DNA of 64,000 nucleotides, taken from the NCBI RefSeq assembly GCF_000230995.2, contig NC_019973.1, forward strand, positions 806,001-870,000, given 5' to 3'. Positions within the stretch are counted from its first letter, which is position 1, and each line of letters begins with the position of its first letter. A model generated the notes under the pieces. It was not told where the DNA came from and did not search any database. It saw nothing but the letters and a program-made list of their open reading frames with translations. The DNA is from Mesorhizobium australicum WSM2073 (GTDB lineage Bacteria; Pseudomonadota; Alphaproteobacteria; Rhizobiales; Rhizobiaceae). A program made the position numbers and the translations under genes. Shown in pieces: positions 1 through 9,375 of this stretch.

Positions 1-1
1 G

Positions 2-178
2 CTGACCTCGGCCGATCTGCCGATCATCGCCATCGGCTTCGTCGCCGCTTTCGTCACGGCCTTGGTCGTGGTGCGCTACCTGCTCGACTACGTCTCGCGC
101 AACGGCTACTCGCTGTTCGGCTGGTGGCGCCTGGTGGTGGGGATCGTCGGGCTGGTGGCGTTGATGATCTGGGGCTGA
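2..178 (+). CDS. uppP: Undecaprenyl-diphosphatase, 3' end only
   Basis: Only the last 58 codons lie in the window; the start is beyond its left edge. The reading frame from base 2 runs open to TGA at 176-178. The visible tail contains two hydrophobic segments separated by a short polar stretch with VRYLLDYV and FGWWRLVVG, which matches the C-terminal end of the UppP/BacA family. UppP is an integral inner-membrane enzyme that dephosphorylates undecaprenyl pyrophosphate to recycle the lipid carrier for peptidoglycan. The catalytic region is not in view, so the call rests on the C-terminal pattern alone. Confidence 0.75.
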   Translation: MTSADLPIIAIGFVAAFVTALVVVRYLLDYVSRNGYSLFGWWRLVVGIVGLVALMIWG

Positions 179-296
179 ACGTGCGTTGTTGCAGGCCCCT
201 CACCGGGATTGCCAACCGAATTGACAGGGGCAATTCGGGGCAACCCGACCTCTCCCCTAGCGGCCGGATGAGGGGGCTGCCTCGCACGGATTTCTG

Positions 297-674
297 TCAA
301 CTCCTTCCGTAAAACGCATTCGGGACATGCACCGGCCAACGCCAGGGCAGCACGGCGACCATATCGAAGCGCATAGACAGCCTGCCATAGTCGGGCTGCC
401 GCGACAGCCAGATATCGGCAGCACCCTCGATGCGGCGCTCCGATTCGTGACCGATCGCCTCCATGGCCTCGATCAGCGTGCGGCGCGCCTTGACCTCGAC
501 GAACAGGACGAGGTCGCCGCGCCGCGCAATCAGGTCGATCTCGCCGAAGCGGGTGCGGTGGCGGCGCGCGAGAATCCGGTAGCCCTTCAACATCAGCGCG
601 GCCGCCGCCAGCCATTCGCCGCGATGGCCGCGCCGGTAGGCCTTTTGGCGGCTGGCGCTCGGGCGCTCAGCCAC
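297..674 (-). CDS. yraN: YraN family (UPF0102) endonuclease-fold protein
   Basis: A 125-residue protein with the compact layout of the YraN/UPF0102 family. These have a restriction-endonuclease-like fold, seen here as [20 protein letters not shown], then [21 protein letters not shown], in which E, D and E-x-K form the putative metal site. The cellular role of the family is not settled; a link to DNA processing is inferred from the fold. The start used is GTG at 672-674, the first in-frame start after the upstream stop. It lies 81 bp downstream of rsmI in the same orientation, an arrangement common in proteobacteria, so the two are probably co-transcribed. Confidence 0.88.
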   Translation of the reverse strand: MAERPSASRQKAYRRGHRGEWLAAAALMLKGYRILARRHRTRFGEIDLIARRGDLVLFVEVKARRTLIEAMEAIGHESERRIEGAADIWLSRQPDYGRLSMRFDMVAVLPWRWPVHVPNAFYGRS

Positions 675-755
675 CGCTGGTTTCTCGTTGCTCGGCCATG
701 ACTTTTGGACAAACGGAACCGTTTGTCCGAGAAAACCGGTTTCCGCATTTCGGGA

Positions 756-1652
756 TCATGGTCTGTCCTTGAGCTCGAGCAGCCGCCGATACAGCGCCTG
801 CTTCTGGCCGCCGGTCATTTTCGCCGCTTCCGCCGCCGCCTTGGAGGCGGGCATTTCAGCGGCGAGCGACAAGAGCAGGCGATCGATGTCTTCAGGTTCG
901 TCGGCCTTGGCCTCGGCGGCGCCGACGCAGACGACGATCTCGCCCCTGGGCGTATCGGCCCCCGCGTAGTGGTCGGCGAGCGCCCGCAGCGTGCCGGTGC
1001 GCATCTCCTCGAACGTCTTGGTCAATTCGCGGCCGATGGCGGCCTTGCGCTCGCCGCCGAGCGCCTCGACCATGGCGCCGAGCGACTCGGCCAGCCGGCG
1101 CGGCGATTCGAAGAAGATCAGCGTCGCCGGCACGGCTCTCAGGGCCTCCAGCCGGGCCAGGCGTTGTCCCGATTTAACCGGCAGGAAGCCGGCGAACAGG
1201 AAAGCGTCCGACGGCAGGCCCGACGCCGTCAGCGCGGCAAGCGGCGCCGAGGGGCCGGGGATCGGCACGACGCGGATGCCGTGGTCGAGCGCCTCGCCGA
1301 CCAGCCGGTAGCCGGGATCGGAGACCAGCGGCGTGCCGGCATCCGAGATCAGCGCCACGCTCTGGCCGGCTTCGAGCGCCGCGATCAGCTTCGGCCCGGC
1401 CTCGCCCGCATTGTGTTCATGATAGGCCGTGGTGCGCCGGCGGATGCCGTAGCGGTCGAGCAGCACGCGCGACACGCGCGTGTCCTCGCAGGCGACGATG
1501 TCGGCGGCGGCCAGCGTCTCCAGCGCGCGCAGCGTGATGTCGGCGAGGTTGCCGATCGGCGTCGCCACCAGATAGAGCGCCGGATCGAGCGGACGGGCCG
1601 CGATCTCGGTCTGCCCGACCACATAGCTGCGCTTGCCCGTTTCGCCAGTCAC
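756..1652 (-). CDS. rsmI: 16S rRNA (cytidine-1402 2'-O)-methyltransferase RsmI
   Basis: A 298-residue protein of the tetrapyrrole (corrin/porphyrin) methylase superfamily. The N-terminal half has LVATPIGNLADITLRA and ACEDTR, and the middle has the SDAGTPLVSDPG and IPGPSA motifs typical of RsmI. The enzyme uses S-adenosylmethionine to 2'-O-methylate C1402 of 16S rRNA at the ribosomal P site. Length is usual for the family. It starts with ATG at 1650-1652 and is followed by yraN, its frequent partner. The opposite strand also carries a long open frame across this gene, which is a by-product of high GC and is not called. Confidence 0.95.
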   Translation of the reverse strand: MTGETGKRSYVVGQTEIAARPLDPALYLVATPIGNLADITLRALETLAAADIVACEDTRVSRVLLDRYGIRRRTTAYHEHNAGEAGPKLIAALEAGQSVALISDAGTPLVSDPGYRLVGEALDHGIRVVPIPGPSAPLAALTASGLPSDAFLFAGFLPVKSGQRLARLEALRAVPATLIFFESPRRLAESLGAMVEALGGERKAAIGRELTKTFEEMRTGTLRALADHYAGADTPRGEIVVCVGAAEAKADEPEDIDRLLLSLAAEMPASKAAAEAAKMTGGQKQALYRRLLELKDRP

Positions 1653-1817
1653 CGATGCCGTCTCCGTTCAGCCTGTTGGCTTGCCAAACCCATTTGGCAT
1701 GGCTGGCGCCGGCTTGCAAAACTCACACCGATGTAAGGCAGTCGCCATTCCTTCGCCACAGTAGGGAACGAAACCGGTTTTGGCAGATTTAGCCCCTGAT
1801 TCCCAAGGGAGGACAGG

Positions 1818-2003
1818 ATGGACAGCCTGACGATACAGGACGCTTTCGAGCCCTACTATGCCGGCCGCGGCCGAATTGCCGCACGCCAGGACAAGCGGCT
1901 GCCGGCCCGGGACGACACCAGCCTGACCAAGCAGGCCGCGATTGCCTTGCCGACGGATGTCAGGCTTTCCGACAACAAACCCGACAGCACGACGGAGCAC
2001 TGA
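1818..2003 (+). CDS. Small hypothetical protein
   Basis: A 61-codon open frame starting with ATG at 1818 and preceded at 1806-1812 by a purine-rich GGGAGGA ribosome-binding sequence at good spacing. The product is polar, charged and has no membrane segment or motif that I recognise. It sits alone between rsmI and the cystathionine gamma-lyase gene, both of which point away or towards it on the other strand. The good ribosome-binding site is the main argument; without homologues it could be spurious. Confidence 0.4.
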   Translation: MDSLTIQDAFEPYYAGRGRIAARQDKRLPARDDTSLTKQAAIALPTDVRLSDNKPDSTTEH

Positions 2004-2076
2004 CCGGACGATGCCCAATCGCTTCGATATTTTCATCACCCGTCTCGAAACGAAAACCGCGCGCCACGGCGTGCCG

Positions 2077-2190
2077 CTATCTCCGATAGGCGACCAGCAC
2101 CGAGGGCGCCGCGACAAGGACAACGCCAAGCCGGTGCGCTCCGGAGAGTCCCACGCCGAGAAGGATCGCGGAAAGCACCGCCACAAACAC
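2077..2190 (-). CDS. Possible very small membrane protein
   Basis: A 37-codon frame read from GTG at 2188-2190 to TAG at 2077-2079. Its translation is almost entirely hydrophobic (for example VAVLSAILLGVGLSG and LGVVLVAAPSVLVAYRR), suggesting two short membrane helices with a positively charged tail. An in-frame stop lies just upstream, so a GTG start would be needed. It is the only stretch between 2004 and 2307 with protein-like composition. It could equally be a remnant of a larger gene. Confidence 0.25.
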   Translation of the reverse strand: MFVAVLSAILLGVGLSGAHRLGVVLVAAPSVLVAYRR

Positions 2191-2307
2191 GACGCCTGAT
2201 CTGGCTCAGATCGGCGAGACGACCATCAGTTCGTCGTCGTGGGCGGAGCAAGGCGCGACGCAGCGCATGCCCGCGAGCAACAGGCTCCTCGGTCAGCCGA
2301 AAGGCAC

Positions 2308-3477
2308 TCAGCCCCCCAGCGCCTGATCCAGATCGGCGATCAGATCGTCGCCATCCTCGATCCCCGCCGACAGCCGCACCAGCGAATCCGATATGCCGAT
2401 CTCCGCCCGCTTCTCGGCGGGAATGGAGCCATGCGTCATCAACGCCGGGTGCTCGATCAGGCTCTCCACCCCGCCAAGACTTTCGGCCAGCGTGAACAGC
2501 TGCGTGCGTTCGAGAAAGCGTTTGGTGCCGGCAAGATCGCGATCAAGAACAGCCGTGATCATGCCGCCGAAGGCATGCATCTGCTGGACCGCGATGGCGT
2601 GCTGGGGATGGCTGGCGAGGCCGGGATAGATGACGCGGCGCACATCTTTTCGCGCTTCCAGCCATTGCGCGATTTTGAGGCCGTTGGCGGAATGACGCTC
2701 CATCCTCAGCGCCAGGGTCTTCAAACCGCGCAGCGCCAGGAAACTATCAAACGGGCCGGATATGGCTCCGATGGCGTTCTGCAGGAATTTCAGGCGATCG
2801 GCCAAATCCTTTTTGTCGCCGACAACTGCGACGCCACCGACCATGTCGGAATGGCCGTTCAGATATTTCGTCGTCGAATGGACCACGATGTCGATGCCGA
2901 GCTCCAGCGGCCGCTGGATGTAGGGGCTGCAGAAGGTGTTGTCGGCGACGGACAAGACCCCCTTGCGCTTCGCCAACGCCGCGACGCCTTCGAGATCGAC
3001 GATGCGCAGCAATGGATTGGTCGGCGTCTCGACCCAAAGCATTTTTGTTTCCGGCCGGATCGCGGCTTCAACCGCGGCCAGACTGGTGAAATCGACGAAA
3101 GAAATCCGCAGATTGGCCGAGCGCTTGCGCACCCGCTCCATCAGCCGGAACGAGCCGCCATAAATGTCGTCGGTGGCGACGATATGCGCGCCGGAATCGA
3201 GCAATTCGAGCACCGTGGCGATCGACGCCAGGCCGGAAGCGAATGCGAAAGCCGCCGAGCCGCTTTCGAGATCGGCCACGGCGCGCTCGAAGGCGAATCG
3301 CGTCGGGTTCTGGCTGCGGGCATATTCGAAACCCTTGTGCACGCCGGGCGACTGCTGGCCATAGGTCGAGGTGGCGTAGATCGGCACCATCACCGCACCG
3401 GTGAGCGGGTCGTGGCTCTGGCCGCCATGGATGGTGCGCGTCGAAAACGCCAGGCGGTTCTTTCCGGATGTCGTCAT
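2308..3477 (-). CDS. Cystathionine gamma-lyase-type trans-sulfuration enzyme
   Basis: A 389-residue PLP enzyme of the Cys/Met metabolism family. The cofactor lysine is K204 within VVHSTTKYLNGHSD, and the PLP-contact region has VADNTFCSPYIQRP. It would cleave cystathionine to cysteine, 2-oxobutyrate and ammonia, but the family also includes cystathionine gamma-synthases and homocysteine-using enzymes, which cannot be separated by eye. The gene overlaps the upstream cystathionine beta-synthase gene by 4 bp, which strongly favours the gamma-lyase role in reverse transsulfuration (homocysteine to cysteine). Length is normal and no key residue seems missing. Confidence 0.85.
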   Translation of the reverse strand: MTTSGKNRLAFSTRTIHGGQSHDPLTGAVMVPIYATSTYGQQSPGVHKGFEYARSQNPTRFAFERAVADLESGSAAFAFASGLASIATVLELLDSGAHIVATDDIYGGSFRLMERVRKRSANLRISFVDFTSLAAVEAAIRPETKMLWVETPTNPLLRIVDLEGVAALAKRKGVLSVADNTFCSPYIQRPLELGIDIVVHSTTKYLNGHSDMVGGVAVVGDKKDLADRLKFLQNAIGAISGPFDSFLALRGLKTLALRMERHSANGLKIAQWLEARKDVRRVIYPGLASHPQHAIAVQQMHAFGGMITAVLDRDLAGTKRFLERTQLFTLAESLGGVESLIEHPALMTHGSIPAEKRAEIGISDSLVRLSAGIEDGDDLIADLDQALGG

Positions 3478-4913
3478 CGTGCGCGCCTCAGATGGTTGAT
3501 CAGGTCGATGCGGGTAATCAGGCCGACGAACTCGTCGCCGTCGAAGATGATGGCAACCTCGTTGCGGTCGAACACCGGCAGCAGCGCGTCCAGCGTCTGG
3601 CTGGCCTGCAGCGTGTGCAGGTTCGAGGTCATGGCTGTGCGCACCGGGCCGTTGAAGCGCTCCCAGCGCCCGTCATAGGGGCCGTCGACATGGGCAAGGA
3701 TGTCGCTCTCGTCGACGATGCCGACGAGCTTACCATTGTCGAGCACCGGCAGTTGCGAGACATCGGAGCGGCGCATGCGTCCATAGGCGTTGAGCAGGCT
3801 CTCGTCCGGCCCGACATAGACGGTGTCGCCAGTGCGGTGAGTGCGCATCACGAGGTCACGCAGGTCGCCATGCTGTTCGTGTTCGGCCAGTCCCTGTTCC
3901 GCCAGCCAAAAATCGTCGAACACTTTTGACAGGTACTTGTTGCCGCTGTCGCAGACGAAGGTGACGACGCGCTTGGGCACCGTCTGCTCGCGGCAATAGC
4001 GCAGCGCCGCCGACAACAACGTGCCCGAAGACGAGCCGGCCAGTATGCCTTCCCGGGACAACAGATCCCGCACCGCCAGCATGCTCTGCTTGTCCGTGAT
4101 GGAATAGGCCTTCTTGACCAAAGACAGATCGGCATTGGGCGGCACGAAATCCTCGCCGATACCTTCCACGGTCCAGCTTCCCGCCTCTTCCATCTTGCCG
4201 GTCTTGATCAGCGGCGCCAGCACCGAGCCAACCGGATCGGCCAACACCATCTCCGTCTTCGGCGACACCTCGGCGAAGTAGCGGCCAAGCCCGGTCAGCG
4301 TGCCGCCCGAACCGACGCCGACCACCACCGCGTCGACATCCCCGTCAAGCTGCGCGAAAATCTCCGGGCCGGTGGTCGTCTGATGCGCCAGCGGGTTGGC
4401 CGGATTGGCGAACTGGTTGGCGTAGAAGGCGCCGGGCAGTTCGGCGGCGATTTTTTCCGCCATGTCCTGGTAATATTCGGCATGGCCCTTGCCGACATCG
4501 GAACGCGTCATGCGCACTTCCGCGCCGAGCGCGCGCAGATGCTGGATTTTCTCGCGCGACATCTTGTCGGGCACGACCAGGATGATGCGGTAACCCTTGG
4601 GAATGCCGACCTGGGCGAGGCCAAGGCCGGTGTTGCCGGCTGTCGCCTCGACGATGGTGCCGCCGGGCTTCAGCTTGCCCTGTTTTTCGGCCGCCGCGAT
4701 CATCGACAGCGCGATACGGTCCTTGATCGAGCCGCCAGGGTTCTGGCTCTCGAGCTTGATGAACAGCCGGCATTTTCCGGTGTCGAACTTGGTCAGCTCG
4801 ACGATGGGCGTCTGCCCGATCAGATCGAGCAACGACGCATAGGGCGGCCGGAGGCGCGAGAGCGCCCTATCCGAGGAGCCACTGTCGGCCGTGGTTTTTC
4901 TATGCTCACTCAT
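3474..4913 (-). CDS. Cystathionine beta-synthase with C-terminal CBS domain pair
   Basis: A 479-residue fold-type II PLP enzyme. The PLP lysine is K64 in NPGGSIKDRIA, followed by EATAGNTGLGLA and the glycine loop GVGSGGTLTGLG. Residues about 355-479 form two CBS motifs (SQLPVLDNGKLVGIVDESD and EFVGLITRIDLINHL), the Bateman module that in human CBS binds S-adenosylmethionine; whether it does here is unknown. The enzyme condenses serine and homocysteine to cystathionine. It is translationally coupled (4-bp overlap) to the gamma-lyase gene, so the two form a cysteine-making operon from methionine-derived homocysteine. Confidence 0.9.
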   Translation of the reverse strand: MSEHRKTTADSGSSDRALSRLRPPYASLLDLIGQTPIVELTKFDTGKCRLFIKLESQNPGGSIKDRIALSMIAAAEKQGKLKPGGTIVEATAGNTGLGLAQVGIPKGYRIILVVPDKMSREKIQHLRALGAEVRMTRSDVGKGHAEYYQDMAEKIAAELPGAFYANQFANPANPLAHQTTTGPEIFAQLDGDVDAVVVGVGSGGTLTGLGRYFAEVSPKTEMVLADPVGSVLAPLIKTGKMEEAGSWTVEGIGEDFVPPNADLSLVKKAYSITDKQSMLAVRDLLSREGILAGSSSGTLLSAALRYCREQTVPKRVVTFVCDSGNKYLSKVFDDFWLAEQGLAEHEQHGDLRDLVMRTHRTGDTVYVGPDESLLNAYGRMRRSDVSQLPVLDNGKLVGIVDESDILAHVDGPYDGRWERFNGPVRTAMTSNLHTLQASQTLDALLPVFDRNEVAIIFDGDEFVGLITRIDLINHLRRAR

Positions 4914-5753
4914 GTGGAGCCTCCATGGGTCAACCCTAGCGTCTTTTCCAGCCGATCGCAGTTGGAAAGAAGATAGATCGTGCCAATCCGGTGGCCAGAC
5001 GGGGAATGAAATTCCATGGGGCCGTCATCCAGGCGAGGCGAGGCGGTGCCGACCGAAACGCCAGCGAGACAGCGCCAAGCCGTGGGACTGGACGGCGGCA
5101 TGATCCGGTCCAGCGAAGGCGTCGCAACCTGATCACCGGCCAGCAGAATTTTTTGGGCGCCGAGGCCGCGCGCGCCGTGTGTGAGGCATTGGGCTGAACG
5201 CCATCCCTCCGGCTGGTAGCTGGAGGGACTTCAGTCTTAGTTGAGCAATAGCTAATATATATGTAGCTTGGTCGTGCGGGGGACGATCCCAATCGAAGCC
5301 TAACCCGCGATGGCCGGTGCGATCTGCTTCCAACCCAAGCATCCCCGCACCGGCCATTCTTTTGGTCCGAGGGCATAGGAAAGCACTGGCTCGAAACCGG
5401 GCTGGGGAGGCATTGGGTCACTCGACGGAAGGAAGATCGCGCCTTTTGGCAGGCCGATTCGCATCCCCATTACCGCGGTCCATATCGAGCCACGTATATC
5501 TCGATTGACTAAAGTAATGGAACGTCCAATGGACAAGCACGGAACGTTCGAAGACCCCTCGGACCAAGGCCTGCTAGCGCGCAAGACTTTAGTCCTGCCG
5601 TTTTATAGTTAAGAACGGAAGTTGTTCAAACCGACATAGGGCCGCTCAGGACGAATACCAGACTAGGCCCAGCCGAATATGGTGCGATCACGGAAGACGC
5701 TCGCGGCTTAAGGCGGGCACCACTTGCCAAAGACAATCGCCGCCTGGGGTTGT
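4914..5753. other. 840-bp gap without a convincing gene
   Basis: No frame here has protein-like composition combined with a ribosome-binding site. The segment holds the promoter region of the cystathionine beta-synthase gene at its left end and an AT-rich patch near 5246-5265. A 12-bp inverted repeat (5310-5321 with 5346-5357, 24-nt loop) is followed by TTCTTTT and could be a weak terminator or part of an unrecognised small RNA. Local composition is more mixed than in flanking genes, so decayed coding sequence is possible. Confidence 0.4.
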
Positions 5754-7097
5754 CTACCCCAGCAACCGCTTGCTCAACCTGGCGCACTGGACTCGGATAT
5801 CGGGAATGGCGTCGATCTCGAAGAAGGTGCCGCGCGTCAGCGGGCCGACGGCGAGAATTTTTCGCGAAACGGTGCCATCGGCGGCGATGATCTCGCAATT
5901 GGCCGAGACGTCGAGGCCGATGCGCAGCGGATCCGGCCGCGCCAGGCCGCGGTCGACCAGCGAGCGCACCACGCTGTTCGACGAGGTCGAGATGTCGCGC
6001 ACGATACCGGAGCAATCATAGATGCGGGCGACGCCGAATGTTTCGAGGCGCTGGGTGTGACGCGACTGGACCTCCACCGCGAAGCCGTCGCCCGGCGTGA
6101 CGCCGACGACGCGCCCGGCGAGCGGCCGGATGCGGCCCGATTGCACGGCCTCCGTCACCCTGGCGTAGACCTCGGGTGCCATGCGGTGGCGATGGATGTC
6201 CCACCAGGCCTTGGTGTGCTCGACGAAGCGGCGCTTGGCCGAGGCCGGCCAGTTCTGCCAGATCTTCTGGTTGAAGGGGCGCAGGCCGTCCACCACGTCG
6301 CGCCAGTCGACGCCGGCCTTCTGGTTCTGACGGATAAGGTCGCGGAACCAGCCGACGAAATAGGAGAGCTGGGTGCCGAGCGGGATGTCGGCGACGTCGA
6401 GCTTGATCGGATTGCCCTTGCGGTGCGGCGAGGGCAGCAGGCCGCGCCGCGACACCGCGATGATGTCGCCGCGATGGCCGCGCTGCTCCAGGGAAAGGAA
6501 TGCATCGACCATGCTCAAGCCCGTGCCCAGCACCAGGATGCGGCTATCTGGATCGAGCGCGGTGTCGGCTTCCGAGCCCATCCGGATCGCGTGGCCCTGC
6601 GCGGGCTGTTCGTCATGGCCGGTAGCGAGCACGGCAAGATGGGCGACCACGCTGGTGCCGTTGGCGAGCGCCACCTCGACCCCGGACGCCGTCGGCGTGA
6701 TCGACAGGCTCTCCTCGCGGATCAGGCGCAGCCGGCCGGTCTCGCGCTCGCGCGTTTCCAGGTCGTCGAGCAATTCCTTGAGATAACGCGCATAGAGGCT
6801 GCGCGGCGCATAGACCGGAGCCTGTTCCGGTGTCGCAAGCCCCCGCTCCAGCAGCCAGCGCCAGAAATTGCCGGGATCGTCGGCATAGGCGCTCATGCCT
6901 GCGGCGCTGACATTCAGCACATGCGCCGACAGCAGCGTCGAATAGGCAATGCCCTGGCCAAAATGCGGGCGTTTTTCGATCAGCGTGACGCGCAGGTCCG
7001 GATTGGGCGATTTGAGCAGATGCGCGGCCAGCACGACGCCGCTGGCGCCGCCGCCGACGATGATGATGGAACGGGTCGGGTTGGTTCGCCCGGTCAT
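5754..7097 (-). CDS. FAD/NAD(P)-binding protein (NAD_binding_9 / YdhS type)
   Basis: A 447-residue flavoprotein. The N-terminus has the Rossmann dinucleotide motif SIIIVGGGASGVVLAAHLL, then IEKRPHFGQGIAYST and HVLNVSAAGMSAY, typical of the YdhS-like FAD-NAD(P)-binding family; a second nucleotide-binding segment is ILVLGTGLSMVDAFLSL. Substrate is unknown. ATG at 7095-7097 was taken as start; a TTG two codons upstream is also open. The gene follows the Rrf2 regulator gene in the same direction (31 bp between them) and is divergent from tauABC, so a role linked to sulfur or redox metabolism is likely but only inferred. Confidence 0.8.
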   Translation of the reverse strand: MTGRTNPTRSIIIVGGGASGVVLAAHLLKSPNPDLRVTLIEKRPHFGQGIAYSTLLSAHVLNVSAAGMSAYADDPGNFWRWLLERGLATPEQAPVYAPRSLYARYLKELLDDLETRERETGRLRLIREESLSITPTASGVEVALANGTSVVAHLAVLATGHDEQPAQGHAIRMGSEADTALDPDSRILVLGTGLSMVDAFLSLEQRGHRGDIIAVSRRGLLPSPHRKGNPIKLDVADIPLGTQLSYFVGWFRDLIRQNQKAGVDWRDVVDGLRPFNQKIWQNWPASAKRRFVEHTKAWWDIHRHRMAPEVYARVTEAVQSGRIRPLAGRVVGVTPGDGFAVEVQSRHTQRLETFGVARIYDCSGIVRDISTSSNSVVRSLVDRGLARPDPLRIGLDVSANCEIIAADGTVSRKILAVGPLTRGTFFEIDAIPDIRVQCARLSKRLLG

Positions 7098-7128
7098 GCG
7101 CAAGCGAGCCCCATGCGAAGTGCCGGCT

Positions 7129-7617
7129 TCAGGCCTGGACCTTCACCGCGACCGACAGGTCGTTCCGCGCCACCGGCAGGTCGTCCCTCGCGACCGGGAG
7201 GTCGTCGGCAATGTCGCGCATCTCGGCGAGGCTGCGCTGGTCGAGCACCTCGGCGATCGCCTGCCGGACTTCCAGCATCAGATGTCGGACTTGGCATGTC
7301 GCCTCGTTGCAGTCTTCACAGCGCTGATACTGTGTGCGGCTGGCGCAGGGGATCGGAGCCAACGGCCCGTCGAGGACGCGCACGACGTGGCCGACCTTGA
7401 TCTCGTCGGCGGGCCGGGCCAGGCGATAGCCGCCCTCCTTGCCCTTCCGGCTCTGGACGAAGCCGGCATTGCGCAGCTCGCCCAGAATGGCGTCGAGGAA
7501 TTTCTTCGGGATGTTGTTGCCGGTCGCGATATCGCCGACGAAGGCGAGCCGTCCGGCCGGCATGTGCGCGAGATGGACGAGCGCCTTGAGGCCGTACTTG
7601 CCTTTTTTGGTGAGCAT
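7129..7617 (-). CDS. Rrf2 family transcriptional regulator with cysteine cluster
   Basis: A 162-residue Rrf2 regulator. The winged-helix start MLTKKGKYGLKALVHLA is characteristic, with the ATG at 7615-7617 chosen for that reason although the frame stays open upstream to 7710. Cys91, Cys100, Cys103 and Cys108 form a cluster where IscR-like proteins carry an iron-sulfur centre, so it may sense redox or cysteine/Fe-S status. The C-terminus ends in three tandem heptads (DDLPVAR type), an unusual tail. It lies between the FAD/NAD(P) protein gene and the divergent tauABC genes, and probably regulates one or both through the 633-bp intergenic region. Confidence 0.88.
   Translation of the reverse strand: MLTKKGKYGLKALVHLAHMPAGRLAFVGDIATGNNIPKKFLDAILGELRNAGFVQSRKGKEGGYRLARPADEIKVGHVVRVLDGPLAPIPCASRTQYQRCEDCNEATCQVRHLMLEVRQAIAEVLDQRSLAEMRDIADDLPVARDDLPVARNDLSVAVKVQA
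7144..7206 (-). repeat. Three tandem 21-bp units inside the Rrf2 gene
   Basis: Three consecutive 21-bp units encode DDLPVAR, DDLPVAR and NDLSVAV at the C-terminal end of the Rrf2 protein. The units differ at several bases, so the repeat is old or under coding constraint. In-frame slippage would change the length of the tail by seven residues. Confidence 0.85.
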
Positions 7618-8250
7618 GAACCGAACGTTTCTCTGTCGTGCGATGGCCTTAGGCCATCCGTTGCGAAACGCCTCGCGTGCCTCCCCGCCGCGCCGAAGCC
7701 TCCATGACACATAAATTCCAGTGACATGATATACAAGCCAATTGCGGTTGATCTTGCTTGATTTTCAACTCGTTGCGGCGATTTTAGGCCCGCCTTGTGA
7801 TTTCGAGGACACAGACGCCAGGCTTGCTCGCATGACGGCCTGCGGCTGGGAACCGACGACGCCAGCGATCTCCACGATACGCTTGGGATGCCCTGTCATC
7901 GGCACCCCGCACCTATGTCCATAAGATTACTATACTTAGGTGCCGACACGTGGAACCTCATTCTAAATTCTGTGCCATTCGAAGCATCAGTTTGCTGGAG
8001 GTAGGGAAAACCCGGAATTCTCGTTTGAACCTGTCTGTATCTGCAACGGTCGAGGTCGAGCCCTCGGGCAAAGTTGATGGGCTCGCCGCTCTTGGACGAC
8101 GGCAACCGTCACTTCCGCCGTGGCGGCCCGCCGCCAGTGGCTTTTTTCCAACAAGCTCTCCTTCCTTGGAAGGATTTAACTCTACAAGAACCATGGAATT
8201 AGAGAACTATGGACATGCAATCCGGTTTTACCTTTTCATGGAGCCCTTTG
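7618..8250. other. Divergent regulatory region between the Rrf2 and tauA genes
   Basis: 633 bp without a supported gene. It should hold the promoters for the Rrf2 gene (leftward) and tauA (rightward). AT-rich patches are at about 7720-7760, 7915-7945 and 8160-8200. I could not identify a confident operator; candidates would be Rrf2-type sites near either promoter. Confidence 0.5.
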
Positions 8251-9264
8251 ATGCCCACCATTTCGCGACGCATTCTCCTTCTGTCGTCGGCCGCCCTCGC
8301 CGGCGCCGCCTTCCTCAGCCCGGCGCTCGCCGAAGACCTGAAGATCACCATCGGCTACCAGACGGTGGTCGAACCCTCGAAAGTGCCGCAGGCCGATGGC
8401 GCCTATGAAAAGGCGACCAAAGCCAGCATCGACTGGCGCAAATTCGATTCCGGCGCCGATGTCATCGCTGCGGTCGCCTCCGGCTCGGTTGATATCGGCT
8501 ATGTCGGCTCGAGCCCGCTGGCGGCCGCCGCCAGCCGCGAACTGCCGATCCAGACCATTTTCGTCGTCGGCCTGATCGGGCAATCCGAGGCGCTGGTCGC
8601 CCGCAACGGCGCCGGCATCGAGAAGGTCGCAGACCTCGCCGGCAAGAAGGTCGCCGTGCCGTTCGTGTCGACGACGCATTACAGCCTGCTTGCCGCGCTC
8701 AAGCACGAGAATGTCGATCCGAAATCGGTCCAGATCCTCAACCTGCGGCCGCCGGAAATCGCCGCCGCCTTCGCGCGCGGCGATATCGACGCCGCCTATG
8801 TCTGGGACCCAGCGCTGGGCCAGATCAAGACATCCGGCAAGGTGGTGCTGGATTCCTCGCAGGTCGCCGCCTGGGGCGCGCCAACCTTCGACGCCTGGAT
8901 CGTGCGCACCGACTTCGCCGAGAAGAACCCGGAAGCCGTGCGCGACTTCGTCAAGGTGACGGGCACCGCCTATGCGGACTATCTCGCCAAGCCCGACGCC
9001 TGGTCGGTTTCGTCGCCGCAGGCCGCCGCGATCGCCAAGCTCACCGGCGCCAAGCTGGAAGAGGTGCCGGAGCTGCTCAAGGGTTATGTCTTCCCCACCC
9101 TGGAAGAGCAGGCATCCGGGAAGTTCCTCGGCGGCGGTACGGTCAGTGCGATCGCGGCGGCATCCGCCTTCCTCAAGGAGCAAGGCAAGGTCGACGCGGT
9201 GCTGCCGGACTATTCGAAATACGTCACTTCGAAATACGTCACCGAGGCGCTGGCCTCGAACTGA
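8251..9264 (+). CDS. tauA: Taurine ABC transporter, periplasmic binding protein
   Basis: A 337-residue periplasmic solute-binding protein closely resembling E. coli TauA: VDWRKFDSG-type segment (here IDWRKFDSGADV), GSSPLAAAASRELPI, VPFVSTTHYSLLAALKHENV and GDIDAAYVWDPA. An N-terminal signal peptide (MPTISRRILLLSSAALAGAAF, cleaved near ALA-ED) is present when the ATG at 8251 is used; this ATG has GGAG ten bases upstream. It would deliver taurine or similar sulfonates to TauBC as sulfur source. It heads the tauABC operon, 111 bp before tauB. No taurine dioxygenase gene follows. Confidence 0.93.
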   Translation: MPTISRRILLLSSAALAGAAFLSPALAEDLKITIGYQTVVEPSKVPQADGAYEKATKASIDWRKFDSGADVIAAVASGSVDIGYVGSSPLAAAASRELPIQTIFVVGLIGQSEALVARNGAGIEKVADLAGKKVAVPFVSTTHYSLLAALKHENVDPKSVQILNLRPPEIAAAFARGDIDAAYVWDPALGQIKTSGKVVLDSSQVAAWGAPTFDAWIVRTDFAEKNPEAVRDFVKVTGTAYADYLAKPDAWSVSSPQAAAIAKLTGAKLEEVPELLKGYVFPTLEEQASGKFLGGGTVSAIAAASAFLKEQGKVDAVLPDYSKYVTSKYVTEALASN

Positions 9265-9375
9265 CGCCTCGCACACGCGGCTCTCCTTCCCTGACGCCGC
9301 GTGTTGCCTGTCCCGAAGCCGCAGACGAGGCGCGGTTTTGGGGCAGGCGGATATCCTTCCAATCGGCGAGGGCCC

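Noticed and set aside
705..1736. Long open frame antisense to rsmI
   Set aside because: Arg/Gly/Gln-rich, without domains, and a typical mirror frame of a high-GC gene; the opposite strand encodes a complete RsmI.
5310..5357. Inverted repeat as a confident terminator or small RNA
   Set aside because: The loop is 24 nt, no gene ends upstream on that strand, and there is no other support.
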